From Bacteroidaceae bacterium (GTDB lineage: Bacteria; Bacteroidota; Bacteroidia; Bacteroidales; Bacteroidaceae): DNA of 35,308 nt. Below, piece after piece: positions 24,724 through 33,336 of this stretch; within the stretch, counting starts at the first letter, position 1, and every line of letters starts with the position of its first letter. The notes beneath the pieces were generated by a model, which was given only the letters and a program-made list of their open reading frames with translations, did not search any database and was not told where the DNA came from. The stretch covers positions 1-35,308 of the forward strand of contig JAFYPH010000004.1 of assembly GCA_017547585.1 (NCBI GenBank), given 5' to 3'. The translations under genes were made by a program, and so were the position numbers.

Positions 24724-25221
24724 TTTTGCAAGTACCTCATTGCTTATATCTATCTTGGGTGAGGCGTAAATGATGCTGCCGGCCGATGCCCTGTCGACCA
24801 CTGCCGAGTAGCCTTTGGCCTCACAAATTTCCTTTACGGCATTGTAAATTTCATCCTGTATGGGCGCCATCAGGCTCTCGCGTTTTTTGTAGAGCTCGCC
24901 ATCGGGACCGAAGTATTTGCGTTTGAGCTCGCTGGCGAGTTTCTCTTTGTTGAGAATCTCTTGCTCGCGCTGGGCGCGCTGCTCGTCGGAGAGGAAGATA
25001 GACTCACTCTGATATTTTTTATAGAGGTTCTGCGCCTCGAGAGTGAGGTCGTCAACCTCGCCCTGCCAGCGTTTAGACTGCTGGGTGAGCTGCTCGTTTG
25101 CTCGTTCGTATGCAGGAATATTCTTGAGTACATACTCCATGTCCATCAACGCGAATTTCTGCGCATTGACACTCACTGCCGAAATTGCGGCAAAGAGAAC
25201 CAATAATAGGTACTTTTTCAT
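24706..25221 (-). CDS. ompH: OmpH/Skp-family periplasmic chaperone
   Basis: A 171-residue protein with a signal peptide (about 1-20, ending SVNA-Q). KFALMDMEYVLKNIPAYE (22-39) is the OmpH opening, followed by a helical region (about 40-115). Its C-terminal part (YNAVKEICEAKGYSAVVDRASAGSIIYA) is the conserved beta-capping body, and there is no added tail. It is the first of three tandem copies and follows bamA by 20 bases, so it is co-transcribed with the gene for its functional partner. Confidence 0.93.
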   Translation of the reverse strand: MKKYLLLVLFAAISAVSVNAQKFALMDMEYVLKNIPAYERANEQLTQQSKRWQGEVDDLTLEAQNLYKKYQSESIFLSDEQRAQREQEILNKEKLASELKRKYFGPDGELYKKRESLMAPIQDEIYNAVKEICEAKGYSAVVDRASAGSIIYASPKIDISNEVLAKLGYSN

Positions 25222-25241
25222 AATTGTATATTTTTTATCAA

Positions 25242-27884
25242 TTAAAATTCTTGTCCTAGGATAAAGTGGAACTGGCTGCCGCCGTATGAGCTTGAGCCGT
25301 AAACTTTATCGAATCCGTATGCCCAGTCGAGACCTATAAGACCGATCATCTGCATGAAGAGGCGGATACCCACACCTGCCGAGCGTTTAAGGTCGAAGGG
25401 ATTGAACTTTGATGCTTTTGTCCACGAATTACCGCCCTCGACAAAGGCAAGAGCATAAATATTTGTGGCTGTCTGCAGCATCAACGGGTAGCGAAGCTCG
25501 AGGCCCAGACGTGTGTAGGCGTAGCCCTCGTAGCCGTAGGGGGTGAGACTACCATTCTCGTATCCGCGCAAGGCTACAATGTCGGTTGCATAGTTGTATG
25601 AGTAGCCGCTCATTCCGTCACCACCCACATAGAATGTCTCGAAGGGTGACTTTTTGTGGGCCGAATAGCTGCCCAAAATTCCAAAGTCGGCGCGGGTCAT
25701 GAGCACAAGGTTGTAGTTACCGTTGGTGAGCGAGGTGTATGTCTTGCTCTTGAACTTGAACTTGTAGTACTCTATCCACTTATACTTTTCGCTGAGCTCT
25801 TTTCTGTATGTGGGGCTCTTGCTGTCGGCTGCGAGATTCTCGTAGTCCTTGCCATCGAAGAGAGAGTAAGGGGGTGTGAACGAGCCCGAGAGCATAAACT
25901 CGGAGCCGCTGCGCGGGTAGATGGGGTTGAACACAGAGTTACGCGACAACGAGAGTGTAAGGCTTACGTTGTTACAGTTTCCGTTGCTGATGATGAAGTA
26001 CTGCCAATCTTTCAATGAGTAGACCTGATAGCTGAGCTCGGTAGAGAATTGGAAGTAGTCATCGGGCCACGAGAGGCGACGTCCCCAACCGATGGAGAAT
26101 CCATACATCTTTATATATTTGTCGGGGTCGTAGTAGGATGCAACGTTGTTGTATCCGTAGTTGTTGTAGTTGCCGTAGCCGTAGAGGTAGTTGTAGTAGT
26201 TATTATAGTATGATGAATTATAATAACTGTCTGCAACGTCTGTCTGCACGGACATGAAGGCCGACACTGACAATGAATTGGGGCGTTTGCGGCCGAACCA
26301 GGGGTCGTAGAATGAGAGACTGTAGGCCTGATAGTAGCGACCGTTACTCTGTGCGCTGAGTGTTACAGTCTGTCCGTCACCCTGAGGAATGATTCCGCGG
26401 CGGTTGGCATCTTTACTGAAGAGGTTGCGCATAGAGAAGTTGGTGAACTTCAACGCCACCTTACCGATGATTCCTGTCTGTCCCCATCCTGCCGAGAGCT
26501 CTACCTGGTCGTTGCTCTTGGAGACGAGTTCCCAATTTATGTCCACGGTTGCGCTCTGGAGGTCGTCGACCACGCGGGGGTTAATCTTTTCGGGGTCGAA
26601 GTGGCCCATCTGTCCAATTTCGCGGAAGGAGCGCTCGAGGTCGCGCATAGAGAAGAGCGCGCCGGGAAGTGTTCGCAGCTCGCGACGCACTACCTCTTCG
26701 TAGAGGCGGTCGTTTCCGGCAATGGTCACTTTGTTTATGGTTGCCTGCGGGCCCTCGGTGATGCGTATTTCAAGGTCGACAGAGTCGTTCTCGACGCTGA
26801 GCTCCACGGGCACGGGACGCGACCACACGTAACCTTTATTATAATACTCTTTGTGGATAGAGGTCTCGTCGGTCATCAGACGCTCGTCGAGCAGTTTCTG
26901 ATTATAGACGTCGCCAGCTTTCAGCTGCAATGCCTCGCTGAGGCCCGCTGTTGAAAAGACGCTGTTACCCACCCAGTTTACGCTGCGCAGATGGTACTGG
27001 TTACCCTCTTCTATCTTAAGATAGATGTCGACGCTGGTCTCGTCGTGACGCGCCACGCTGTCCTTAACGATTATCGCATCGCGGTAGCCAAGCTCGCTAT
27101 ATTTGTCGATGATATTCTGCTTGTCCTCTTCGAAACGCTCGTCAGTATATTTCTTTGAACGCAGGAAATTGGCGAGTTTGCCCTTCTCGCGTGTCTTTTT
27201 CATCAGTTTCTTCACCTTGTTTGCAGGAAGCGCCTCAGCACCCTCAACGGTGATGCTGTTGACCTTTATCTTATCCTTGCGGTCGATGTTTACATCCACA
27301 ATAACATGGCCGTTCATATTGACGTCGGGACGCTGCACAATGTCAATCTCGGCATTCTTGTAGCCCTTACCGTCGTAGTATTTGCGGATAACCTGACGCG
27401 CCCTGTCTATCATATTGGGCGTCACCTGATTACCTTTTATAATACCTATCTTGGCCTGAATATCCTCGCGCTCGCTCTTCTTGACGCCGTTAATGTTTAT
27501 CTGCGAAGCACGCGGGCGCTGCTTGAGGTTGACTCCGAGGTATATTTTTCCATTGACGATACTGTCGGCCACGATGCTTACGTCCGAGAAGAGGCCGTGT
27601 TTCCAATAGCGTTTCACTGCATTGGTAATATCGTCGCCGGGGACGTTGATGATGTCGCCCACCGAAAGTCCCGACAATCCTATTATAATATAGGGCTCGT
27701 AGCTGTCGGCTCCCGAGACATTGATGCCACCAATCTCATACTGGCGGGGCATTCCCGAATAGAGTATCGTGGGTGCTATCTGCTTGCCTGTCTGTGCAAA
27801 GAGTGTCGCCACGCACGGAGCGAGCAACAGCAGCATCAGAAGACGTATAGATAATATATATTTCATTTTTGTCATGTTTTTCAT
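25242..27884 (-). CDS. bamA: Outer-membrane protein assembly factor BamA
   Basis: An 880-residue Omp85 protein that inserts beta-barrel proteins into the outer membrane. A signal peptide (to about residue 31, LFA-Q) is followed by POTRA-type repeats (about 48-450) and a C-terminal barrel (about 465-880) with LRGYENGS as the conserved RGY/F loop motif and a terminal phenylalanine. The start is placed at the ATG at 27884, whose ATGA overlaps the uppS stop; a longer frame to 27953 lies inside uppS, and later ATGs at 27875 and 27866 are possible. Residues 553-580 are an unusual Tyr/Asn-rich stretch inside the barrel part, probably a surface loop. Three ompH genes follow. Confidence 0.95.
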   Translation of the reverse strand: MKNMTKMKYILSIRLLMLLLLAPCVATLFAQTGKQIAPTILYSGMPRQYEIGGINVSGADSYEPYIIIGLSGLSVGDIINVPGDDITNAVKRYWKHGLFSDVSIVADSIVNGKIYLGVNLKQRPRASQININGVKKSEREDIQAKIGIIKGNQVTPNMIDRARQVIRKYYDGKGYKNAEIDIVQRPDVNMNGHVIVDVNIDRKDKIKVNSITVEGAEALPANKVKKLMKKTREKGKLANFLRSKKYTDERFEEDKQNIIDKYSELGYRDAIIVKDSVARHDETSVDIYLKIEEGNQYHLRSVNWVGNSVFSTAGLSEALQLKAGDVYNQKLLDERLMTDETSIHKEYYNKGYVWSRPVPVELSVENDSVDLEIRITEGPQATINKVTIAGNDRLYEEVVRRELRTLPGALFSMRDLERSFREIGQMGHFDPEKINPRVVDDLQSATVDINWELVSKSNDQVELSAGWGQTGIIGKVALKFTNFSMRNLFSKDANRRGIIPQGDGQTVTLSAQSNGRYYQAYSLSFYDPWFGRKRPNSLSVSAFMSVQTDVADSYYNSSYYNNYYNYLYGYGNYNNYGYNNVASYYDPDKYIKMYGFSIGWGRRLSWPDDYFQFSTELSYQVYSLKDWQYFIISNGNCNNVSLTLSLSRNSVFNPIYPRSGSEFMLSGSFTPPYSLFDGKDYENLAADSKSPTYRKELSEKYKWIEYYKFKFKSKTYTSLTNGNYNLVLMTRADFGILGSYSAHKKSPFETFYVGGDGMSGYSYNYATDIVALRGYENGSLTPYGYEGYAYTRLGLELRYPLMLQTATNIYALAFVEGGNSWTKASKFNPFDLKRSAGVGIRLFMQMIGLIGLDWAYGFDKVYGSSSYGGSQFHFILGQEF

Positions 27885-28618
27885 TTTGTAACCTGTTCGC
27901 CTGTCTTTCCGAAACGACGCTGACGCTGCTGATAGCTGTAGATAGCCTTGCACAGCTCCTCTTTGTCAAATTCGGGCCACATTACCTCGCTGAAGTAGAG
28001 CTCGGAGTAGGCACACTGCCAAAGAAGGAAGTTGCTGAGTCGTTGTTCGCGTCCGGTGCGTATGAGCAGTTCCGGGTCGGGCATAAATGCGGTTGAGAGA
28101 TTCTCGTCAATATGTTTGTCGTTAATCTCGTCAAGCTGCAGTTCGCCGGCCTGCACACGAGCGGCGATGCGGCGCGCAGCCTCGGTAATCTCCCATTTTG
28201 CCGAATAGCTGATGGCGAGTACAAAGGTCATGCGGTCGTTGGCGGCAGTGCGTTCCATACACTTTTTGAAACGCTCGCGCACACGCTCGGGCAGTTTTTC
28301 CATCTCTCCGATAACAGAGAAACGTATGTTGTTCTTAATAAATATCTCCTCTTCCATTGAGTCGAAGAGCAGCACCATCAGTGCCGCAACCTCGTCGGCG
28401 GGACGATTCCAGTTCTCTGTCGAAAATGTGTAGAGTGTCAGGTAACGCACTCCCAGTTCCACAGCATCCTCGGCGATGCGACGCACCACCGCCGCGCCTG
28501 CCTGATGACCATCGGTGCGGGGAAGCCCACGCTGCTGTGCCCAACGGCCGTTACCGTCCATTATTATCGCAATGTGTCCGGGAACACGCTCTTTATCTAT
28601 CAATTCTATATAATTCAT
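27881..28618 (-). CDS. uppS: Isoprenyl transferase (undecaprenyl diphosphate synthase)
   Basis: A 245-residue cis-prenyltransferase that makes the undecaprenyl carrier lipid for peptidoglycan and surface glycans. [13 protein letters not shown] (15-27) supplies the catalytic D21 and [16 protein letters not shown] (63-73) and, near the C-terminus, [16 protein letters not shown] are conserved substrate-binding motifs. The length is normal. The stop overlaps the bamA start by four bases (ATGA), and the start lies 6 bases after the DUF6089 gene, so translation is probably coupled through this operon. Confidence 0.96.
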   Translation of the reverse strand: MNYIELIDKERVPGHIAIIMDGNGRWAQQRGLPRTDGHQAGAAVVRRIAEDAVELGVRYLTLYTFSTENWNRPADEVAALMVLLFDSMEEEIFIKNNIRFSVIGEMEKLPERVRERFKKCMERTAANDRMTFVLAISYSAKWEITEAARRIAARVQAGELQLDEINDKHIDENLSTAFMPDPELLIRTGREQRLSNFLLWQCAYSELYFSEVMWPEFDKEELCKAIYSYQQRQRRFGKTGEQVTK

Positions 28619-28624
28619 TGTATA

Positions 28625-29323
28625 TCAATTATTACATTTTCTATATTTCGGCATTAGGTCGTATGTAAGAAAGAGGGCAAAGAAAGAATAGCTGTCTTTA
28701 TTCTTCATGCCGCTGCTTTTTATTCCAAGCGGGTCGTTGAGGGTGGGAGAGGTTCTTTCGCTCACGTCGAGCCTGTCGCTCATGCTGAAACGAAAAGAGA
28801 GCTCGCACCCTGCATTCAGTCGGTTGGCTATCTTGTATTTTACGCCGAGGCCTATCGGGAAATTCAGCGTAAAGACATTATCCACGGGCTTTGCGGCAAA
28901 GGTGAACCCCATTCCTCCAAAAATGTAGGGGGTGAAACGATAGAGACGTTTGTAGCCACCGCCGCTGCCATAGGGGAAAAAGTTGTACTCGAACTGCGCG
29001 CCAAGGTCGTACAATGTACGCGAAAATTCAATATCCTCACCACCGGGAATATGATACTCGCCGCCCTTTGTGGTGCCCGAGATTCCCGCCGCAACCAAAT
29101 TTCCTTTCACTGCCATGCGCGGGTTCAGGTTGTAGCGTGCCACTACCCCACCCATTGCACAGAGATCCTTGAAAAGCCCCGAATAGTTGGCGTCTCCAAG
29201 GTAGAAACTGCCGCCGAGCGCACCGCCAAGCTCCATCTTATACTCCAAGTCCTGCGCGCACAGCGCTGCGGGAGCCGCAAGCAACCCCACAAACAGCAAA
29301 AATTTAAGCACGCGCACTCTCAT
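28625..29323 (-). CDS. DUF6089 / PorG-like outer-membrane protein
   Basis: A 232-residue exported protein with a signal peptide (about 1-23, ending ALCA-Q). The mature part alternates short beta-strand patterns with GG and aromatic turns (LGGALGGSFYLGDANY, FTPYIFGGMGFTF), typical of a small outer-membrane barrel. Position between a lipoprotein and uppS-bamA matches the DUF6089 family, whose Porphyromonas gingivalis member PorG is a type IX secretion component. Because porU and porV are also in this window, a secretion role is plausible here. DUF6089 proteins also occur in species without type IX secretion, so the function is not certain. Confidence 0.75.
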   Translation of the reverse strand: MRVRVLKFLLFVGLLAAPAALCAQDLEYKMELGGALGGSFYLGDANYSGLFKDLCAMGGVVARYNLNPRMAVKGNLVAAGISGTTKGGEYHIPGGEDIEFSRTLYDLGAQFEYNFFPYGSGGGYKRLYRFTPYIFGGMGFTFAAKPVDNVFTLNFPIGLGVKYKIANRLNAGCELSFRFSMSDRLDVSERTSPTLNDPLGIKSSGMKNKDSYSFFALFLTYDLMPKYRKCNN

Positions 29324-29332
29324 AGTCCTTTG

Positions 29333-30703
29333 TTAAATGTCGAGTTTGTTCATACGTCCGCGCCATATTGCGCCATTCTCGCCACAAACGGCCAGCCAAA
29401 TGTTGCCGTCGCCATCGACAAACGCCGTAAAGGGCGCGTCGACGCCTGCAAGCTCGGCGGGCAATGAGGGGCCTTTCTCGCCCGATGTCTCCCATGTGAG
29501 GCCATTGTCACGCGAAATATAAATTGCATTCAACGCATCAACCTTGGCGCCGGCTGCAGTGCCTTTGCCACCGATTGCATAGAGTCTGTCGTCGTAAGGG
29601 AACACCACCAGTGACTCGAGCGAGGGGCACAGCTTGGTATTGTACGACGAGGGAGAGTAGTTCACCCACATTCTCTCGGACGAGAGACGGCTCCACACTT
29701 GAGGCTGCGCACCCTGCGACGCGCGTCCGATGAGAGTGAAGCGATTGATATTCATATTTGTACGCAACGGCGCAATAATCGAAGAGAGGTCGCTGAGGGG
29801 GAAGTTCGCCGCAACAGGCTGAACAGCTGTAAAGCCATCGGCTACGTTGCTCGCATAGGCAAGCGAGTCGTTTGCCACCGCCCACACTACACTATCTTTG
29901 TCCGACGCAGCGAAAAGAGTCGTCACATTTGCCTCATAGGCTACGCTCTCCCAGGCCTCGCCATCGGCCGAAGCATATATTTTACCGTCGGCAACAATGT
30001 AGAAACTGCCTGCATACTGTACAAGAGAGTTCATATTGGGCGCGAGGGGAAGGCCCGAAACACTTTTCGATTCCCATGCGGCGGCAGCAGAAGCGGCAGC
30101 CGTGGAGAGAGTAACATTACCCTCGGCGTCGCAGCCGAAAAGATAGAGAGCCTCGTCTTTCGCAAGCATACGCACAGAGGCGCTCGACGCCGCGGGATTC
30201 ACAGCCATCTTGTTCCAATAGAGCTGATTAGGGTCGAGTGTATGCACATTGAGCGAAATTTTATATTCGCGCGAATATGAGCCGTCGGTTGCCGACACAA
30301 GAATGCGCAGAGGATTGGTAAAGTCAAAAGAGTCGGACTCTACGAAAAGTTCATATTTCTGCAGGCTGTCAACATAAAGATAGGCGATTCCGTCGCAGTT
30401 GATTTCTGTAGCGACTTTTGTAATATCTGTTCCTACGGGCAGAGAATCGACATTGTATGCCTCGCATTTATCCTGGTCGATTGCAAAGGGGTAATTCTCG
30501 CCCTTCACTGTCTTTATGATGGTGCTGTCGCTGCCATCAGAGGCCTTGATAATATATTTCGAATCGATGTCGTTGATGCTTACCGAACGCAGCATCGCAT
30601 AGGGGTAATATTTTACGGCAAGCTCGCCATCGGTCTCGAGACACGAAGTAAAAGCCAACATCATCGTCAAGGCCATCAGGCAGAAGGAAAATATCTTTTT
30701 CAT
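29333..30703 (-). CDS. DUF6242-type lipoprotein, beta-propeller-like
   Basis: A 456-residue lipoprotein with lipobox AFTSC (C21, counted from the chosen ATG at 30703; a longer frame to 30739 would precede the signal peptide). Residues about 25-160 form a beta-rich N-terminal domain with YNVDSLPVGTDITKV and SFDFTNPLRILV, which resemble the opening of DUF6242 proteins. The rest carries repeated short strands with SADGEAWESV and SRDNGLTWETSG, the Asp-box-like pattern of sialidase-type beta-propellers. No catalytic residues are recognisable. It starts the envelope operon, 9 bases before the DUF6089 gene. A partner role with that protein is inferred from position only. Confidence 0.72.
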   Translation of the reverse strand: MKKIFSFCLMALTMMLAFTSCLETDGELAVKYYPYAMLRSVSINDIDSKYIIKASDGSDSTIIKTVKGENYPFAIDQDKCEAYNVDSLPVGTDITKVATEINCDGIAYLYVDSLQKYELFVESDSFDFTNPLRILVSATDGSYSREYKISLNVHTLDPNQLYWNKMAVNPAASSASVRMLAKDEALYLFGCDAEGNVTLSTAAASAAAAWESKSVSGLPLAPNMNSLVQYAGSFYIVADGKIYASADGEAWESVAYEANVTTLFAASDKDSVVWAVANDSLAYASNVADGFTAVQPVAANFPLSDLSSIIAPLRTNMNINRFTLIGRASQGAQPQVWSRLSSERMWVNYSPSSYNTKLCPSLESLVVFPYDDRLYAIGGKGTAAGAKVDALNAIYISRDNGLTWETSGEKGPSLPAELAGVDAPFTAFVDGDGNIWLAVCGENGAIWRGRMNKLDI

Positions 30704-30780
30704 ACTTTTTTCTATTGTGTGTTTTTTAAGAAACTGCAAGCAAAGGAACGCTCTTTCAGTTTCGCCTACTTATCAATCTA

Positions 30781-30788
30781 CAAAAATA
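30781..30788 (-). promoter_or_regulatory. Candidate -7 element for the envelope operon
   Basis: TATTTTTG on the minus strand fits TAnnTTTG. The start would be near 30774, about 70 bases before the DUF6242 ATG. No TTTG-like -33 box is found at the right distance, so this is weak. Confidence 0.3.
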
Positions 30789-30825
30789 AGAACATTTTTT
30801 GGGATGGCCGTAATAGATTCTCTTA

Positions 30826-30857
30826 TTTATGGTTTTTTAGTGCTAAAAAACCATAAA
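30826..30857 (-). terminator. AT-rich hairpin directly after ribD
   Basis: Arms 30826-30840 and 30843-30857 are perfect 15-bp complements separated by two bases. The first arm base follows the ribD stop directly. Each arm holds a run of six A or T, but no T-run follows the stem, so termination is likely only from position. Confidence 0.5.
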
Positions 30858-31931
30858 TTACCCCTTTATGCGCTCTATTATGTTTCCGAAACAGTGGGAT
30901 TTTTCTTTTTTGAGGCCTTGGGGCAGCTGCGGAGCGGGAACACCCTCGCCCAACGAGAGGGCGGGATTGGTCTCTATGCGTATTTCGTCCCAGATGCCTG
31001 CGTCGATGAAGCTCTGAAGCAGGCGGCTGCCACCCTCGACAAGCAGCGAGCCTATCTTCTTTTCGTAAAGATGGGCGAGTATCTGCGGAATAATATCCTG
31101 AGAAAAGTCGAGAGCCACCTGAGAGACATTTTCGGGGAATTTGCCCTCGCGGATATTCTGTGTGTAGACTACCGTGGGTGCCTCGGACGAGAAGAGACGC
31201 AGCGTCGCGGGCAAAATACCCTCGCGGTCGACAACCAGACGCAGAGGGGTGCGCCCTGCCCAATGGCGCAGTGTCAGCGAGGGGTTGTCCATTTGTGCCG
31301 TGCGACGTCCGACGAGTATCGCATCGTGCGTGGCGCGCAGCTTGTGCACAGCCATCATCGATGCGGAATTGGATATTTTCAGCGCCTCGCCACCTTGACG
31401 CGCAGCGTCTATAAAGCCGTCGGCCGACTGCGCCCATTTGAGTGTGACGAGAGGGCGATTCTTCCCATGATAGGTAAAAAATGCACTGTTCAGCGAGAAT
31501 GCCTCTTCTTCGCAGACACCCACACGAACATCGATTCCCGCGGCACGCATGCGCTCGATTCCGCGACCGCTGACCATGCTGTTGTTGTCGGTGGTGGCAA
31601 TGACCACACGCGGAATTCCGCTGTTTATGATGAGGTCGGCACAAGGGGGAGTCTTTCCATAATGCGAACATGGCTCGAGGCTCACGTAGATTGTAGAGCG
31701 GCTCAGCAGCGAGGCGTCGCGCACCGAGCGCACAGCATTAACCTCGGCGTGTGCTTCGCCGCAACGTATGTGGTAGCCCTCGCCTATTATTTTGCCGTCG
31801 CACACAATGACCGCGCCCACCATAGGGTTGGGCGAAGTGCTTCCGCTGCCGTTGCGCGCAAGCTGCAGGCAGCGTGAAATATATTTTTTATCTTCGGCGG
31901 TAATTACCGCGCTTTTGCATCCATTTTCCAT
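30858..31931 (-). CDS. ribD: Riboflavin biosynthesis protein RibD (deaminase/reductase)
   Basis: A 357-residue bifunctional enzyme for two steps of riboflavin synthesis. The N-terminal deaminase has H61-A-E63, C88 (LEPCSH) and C97 (PPCADL) as zinc ligands and catalytic Glu. The C-terminal reductase (about 150-357) has VTLKWAQSADG, HKLRATHDAILVGRRT and LLVEGGSRLLQSF. The ATG at 31931 (MENGCKS) is chosen over an upstream one at 31970 because alignment to the deaminase starts just after it. Near-consensus boxes TTTG (31968-31971) and TTAATTTG (31941-31948) on the minus strand would start transcription only about 4 bases before this ATG. Confidence 0.94.
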   Translation of the reverse strand: MENGCKSAVITAEDKKYISRCLQLARNGSGSTSPNPMVGAVIVCDGKIIGEGYHIRCGEAHAEVNAVRSVRDASLLSRSTIYVSLEPCSHYGKTPPCADLIINSGIPRVVIATTDNNSMVSGRGIERMRAAGIDVRVGVCEEEAFSLNSAFFTYHGKNRPLVTLKWAQSADGFIDAARQGGEALKISNSASMMAVHKLRATHDAILVGRRTAQMDNPSLTLRHWAGRTPLRLVVDREGILPATLRLFSSEAPTVVYTQNIREGKFPENVSQVALDFSQDIIPQILAHLYEKKIGSLLVEGGSRLLQSFIDAGIWDEIRIETNPALSLGEGVPAPQLPQGLKKEKSHCFGNIIERIKG

Positions 31932-32023
31932 AAACAGATGCAAATTAACAAAAAAGTAAGAGCACGACAAAATGAAGAGGGAAAAGTTTGCGCCCCAAAA
32001 GAGTCAAAAAAGCTGAAACGGCA

Positions 32024-32878
32024 CTATTTGCGGCGCAGTGTCACAAAAACAATGTCGCTCGGAGCGCAGAAGCGTATCTTTCTGCGCGACGTCCCAAGGC
32101 CGTTGGAGGTAACCACAGGAACATTCTCGTCTGTGTAGTTGAGCCCCGAGAGGAAACGATTGCCGTAACGCGACTTTTTCACGGGCACATAAAGGCCCAG
32201 CAGCGTCACCTGCCCGCCGTGCGTGTGCCCCGAGAGGGCCAGCGACACATTATCGAGCGCCGCATCCTGAGTGTAGTCGGGAGCATGCACAAGCACAATG
32301 GTAAAGGCCGAATCGGAGTGGGCACGCACCCACGAAGCATCGGCCGAGGCCGCATAATCTTTTACTCCGCACAGGAAGATGCGTTCGCCGTCCACACGCA
32401 GCGTAGCGGCCTCGTCGACAAGCAGTTTAATGCCGTTGCGCTGCATGCTCGCGCGCAGGTCATCGGCACGGCTAAAATCGTGATTACCAAGCACCGCAAA
32501 CTTTCCATAGGGGGCGACGCAACTGCCCAACGCCTCGAAAAGTTCATCGGCGCACGAGTCGGCCACAACATAGTCGCCACCCAGCAGAATAGCGTCGGGC
32601 GAGAGGTCGCCGATGGCGCGCACAGCGTTTGCCAGCCTTTTGCGGGTCAATTTGCTCGGGTAATGGGTGTCCGAGAGGAAAGCTATCGTAAAGCCGTCGA
32701 ACTTTTGCGGCAGTCGCTCGTCGCAAATATCATAGCGACGTATGCGCCCCACGCCAGGATAGCGCGAGAGCGTGGCACACGACTCGAGCAGCAACAAAAG
32801 CAAAAGGGCGAGACAAACGCCCACCCTGTCAAAGATATTTATCAATCTTTTTCTATTTTTCAATGAGTACGACTGCAT
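32024..32878 (-). CDS. Membrane-anchored metallophosphoesterase (calcineurin-like)
   Basis: A 284-residue phosphoesterase with one N-terminal hydrophobic segment (about 20-32, rich in leucine) followed by ESC, a possible lipobox or an anchor. The two-metal site is visible as SDTH (69-72), GGDYV (100-104), GNHD (131-134) and GHTHGGQ (about 215-221), the YkuE/LpxG-like pattern, so a lipid or nucleotide phosphoester on the membrane is a likely substrate; no specific one can be named. The ATG at 32878 overlaps the ispF end by 26 bases. Alternative TTG or GTG starts just downstream would remove the overlap and keep the hydrophobic segment, so the start is uncertain. Confidence 0.85.
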   Translation of the reverse strand: MQSYSLKNRKRLINIFDRVGVCLALLLLLLLESCATLSRYPGVGRIRRYDICDERLPQKFDGFTIAFLSDTHYPSKLTRKRLANAVRAIGDLSPDAILLGGDYVVADSCADELFEALGSCVAPYGKFAVLGNHDFSRADDLRASMQRNGIKLLVDEAATLRVDGERIFLCGVKDYAASADASWVRAHSDSAFTIVLVHAPDYTQDAALDNVSLALSGHTHGGQVTLLGLYVPVKKSRYGNRFLSGLNYTDENVPVVTSNGLGTSRRKIRFCAPSDIVFVTLRRK

Positions 32879-33326
32879 AGGCCGAGATTCCCTCCATGCG
32901 ACCCTCGAAGCCGAGTTTTTCGGTTGTCGTCGCCTTTATCGACACTGCATCTTCGTCGACGCCGAGAACGTCGGCAAGCACCTGACGCATCTGAGGAATG
33001 TGAGGATTGAGACGGGGCTTCTGAGCCGCCACAGTTGCATCTATATTGCCCAGCTTGTAGCCTTTGGCATTTAAAAGCTCGTTGGTGCGACGCAGCAATA
33101 TCTTGCTGTCGATACCAAGAAACTCGTTGGAGGTGTCGGGGAATTGGTGGCCAATGTCGCCAAGATTGGCGGCACCGAGCATCGCATCGCATATTGCGTG
33201 TATAAGAACATCCGCGTCGGAGTGTCCGTCAAGGCCATATTCATAGGGGATTTTCACTCCGCCCATCCATAAGTCGCGACCTTCTACCAAGCGGTGAACG
33301 TCGTATCCGAATCCTACTCTTATCAT
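32853..33326 (-). CDS. ispF: 2-C-methyl-D-erythritol 2,4-cyclodiphosphate synthase
   Basis: A 157-residue trimeric enzyme of the non-mevalonate isoprenoid pathway. The zinc ligands D9 and H11 (YDVHRL) and H43 (LIHAICDA) are present, with HSDADV (35-40), GDIGHQFPDT (56-65) and TTEKLGFEGR. The length is normal. It lies 10 bases after porV, the same order (porU-porV-ispF) that I recall in Porphyromonas gingivalis. Its product feeds the carrier-lipid pathway that uppS completes. Confidence 0.96.
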   Translation of the reverse strand: MIRVGFGYDVHRLVEGRDLWMGGVKIPYEYGLDGHSDADVLIHAICDAMLGAANLGDIGHQFPDTSNEFLGIDSKILLRRTNELLNAKGYKLGNIDATVAAQKPRLNPHIPQMRQVLADVLGVDEDAVSIKATTTEKLGFEGRMEGISAYAVVLIEK

Positions 33327-33336
33327 AATCTTTCTA

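Noticed and set aside
27885-27953. Longer start for BamA
   Set aside because: It lies inside uppS and would place 23 residues before the signal peptide; the ATGA overlap at 27884 is more likely.
30717-31877. 386-codon plus-strand frame opposite ribD
   Set aside because: It is a shadow of ribD; its product has no recognisable domain, and zinc ligands and reductase motifs are on the minus strand.
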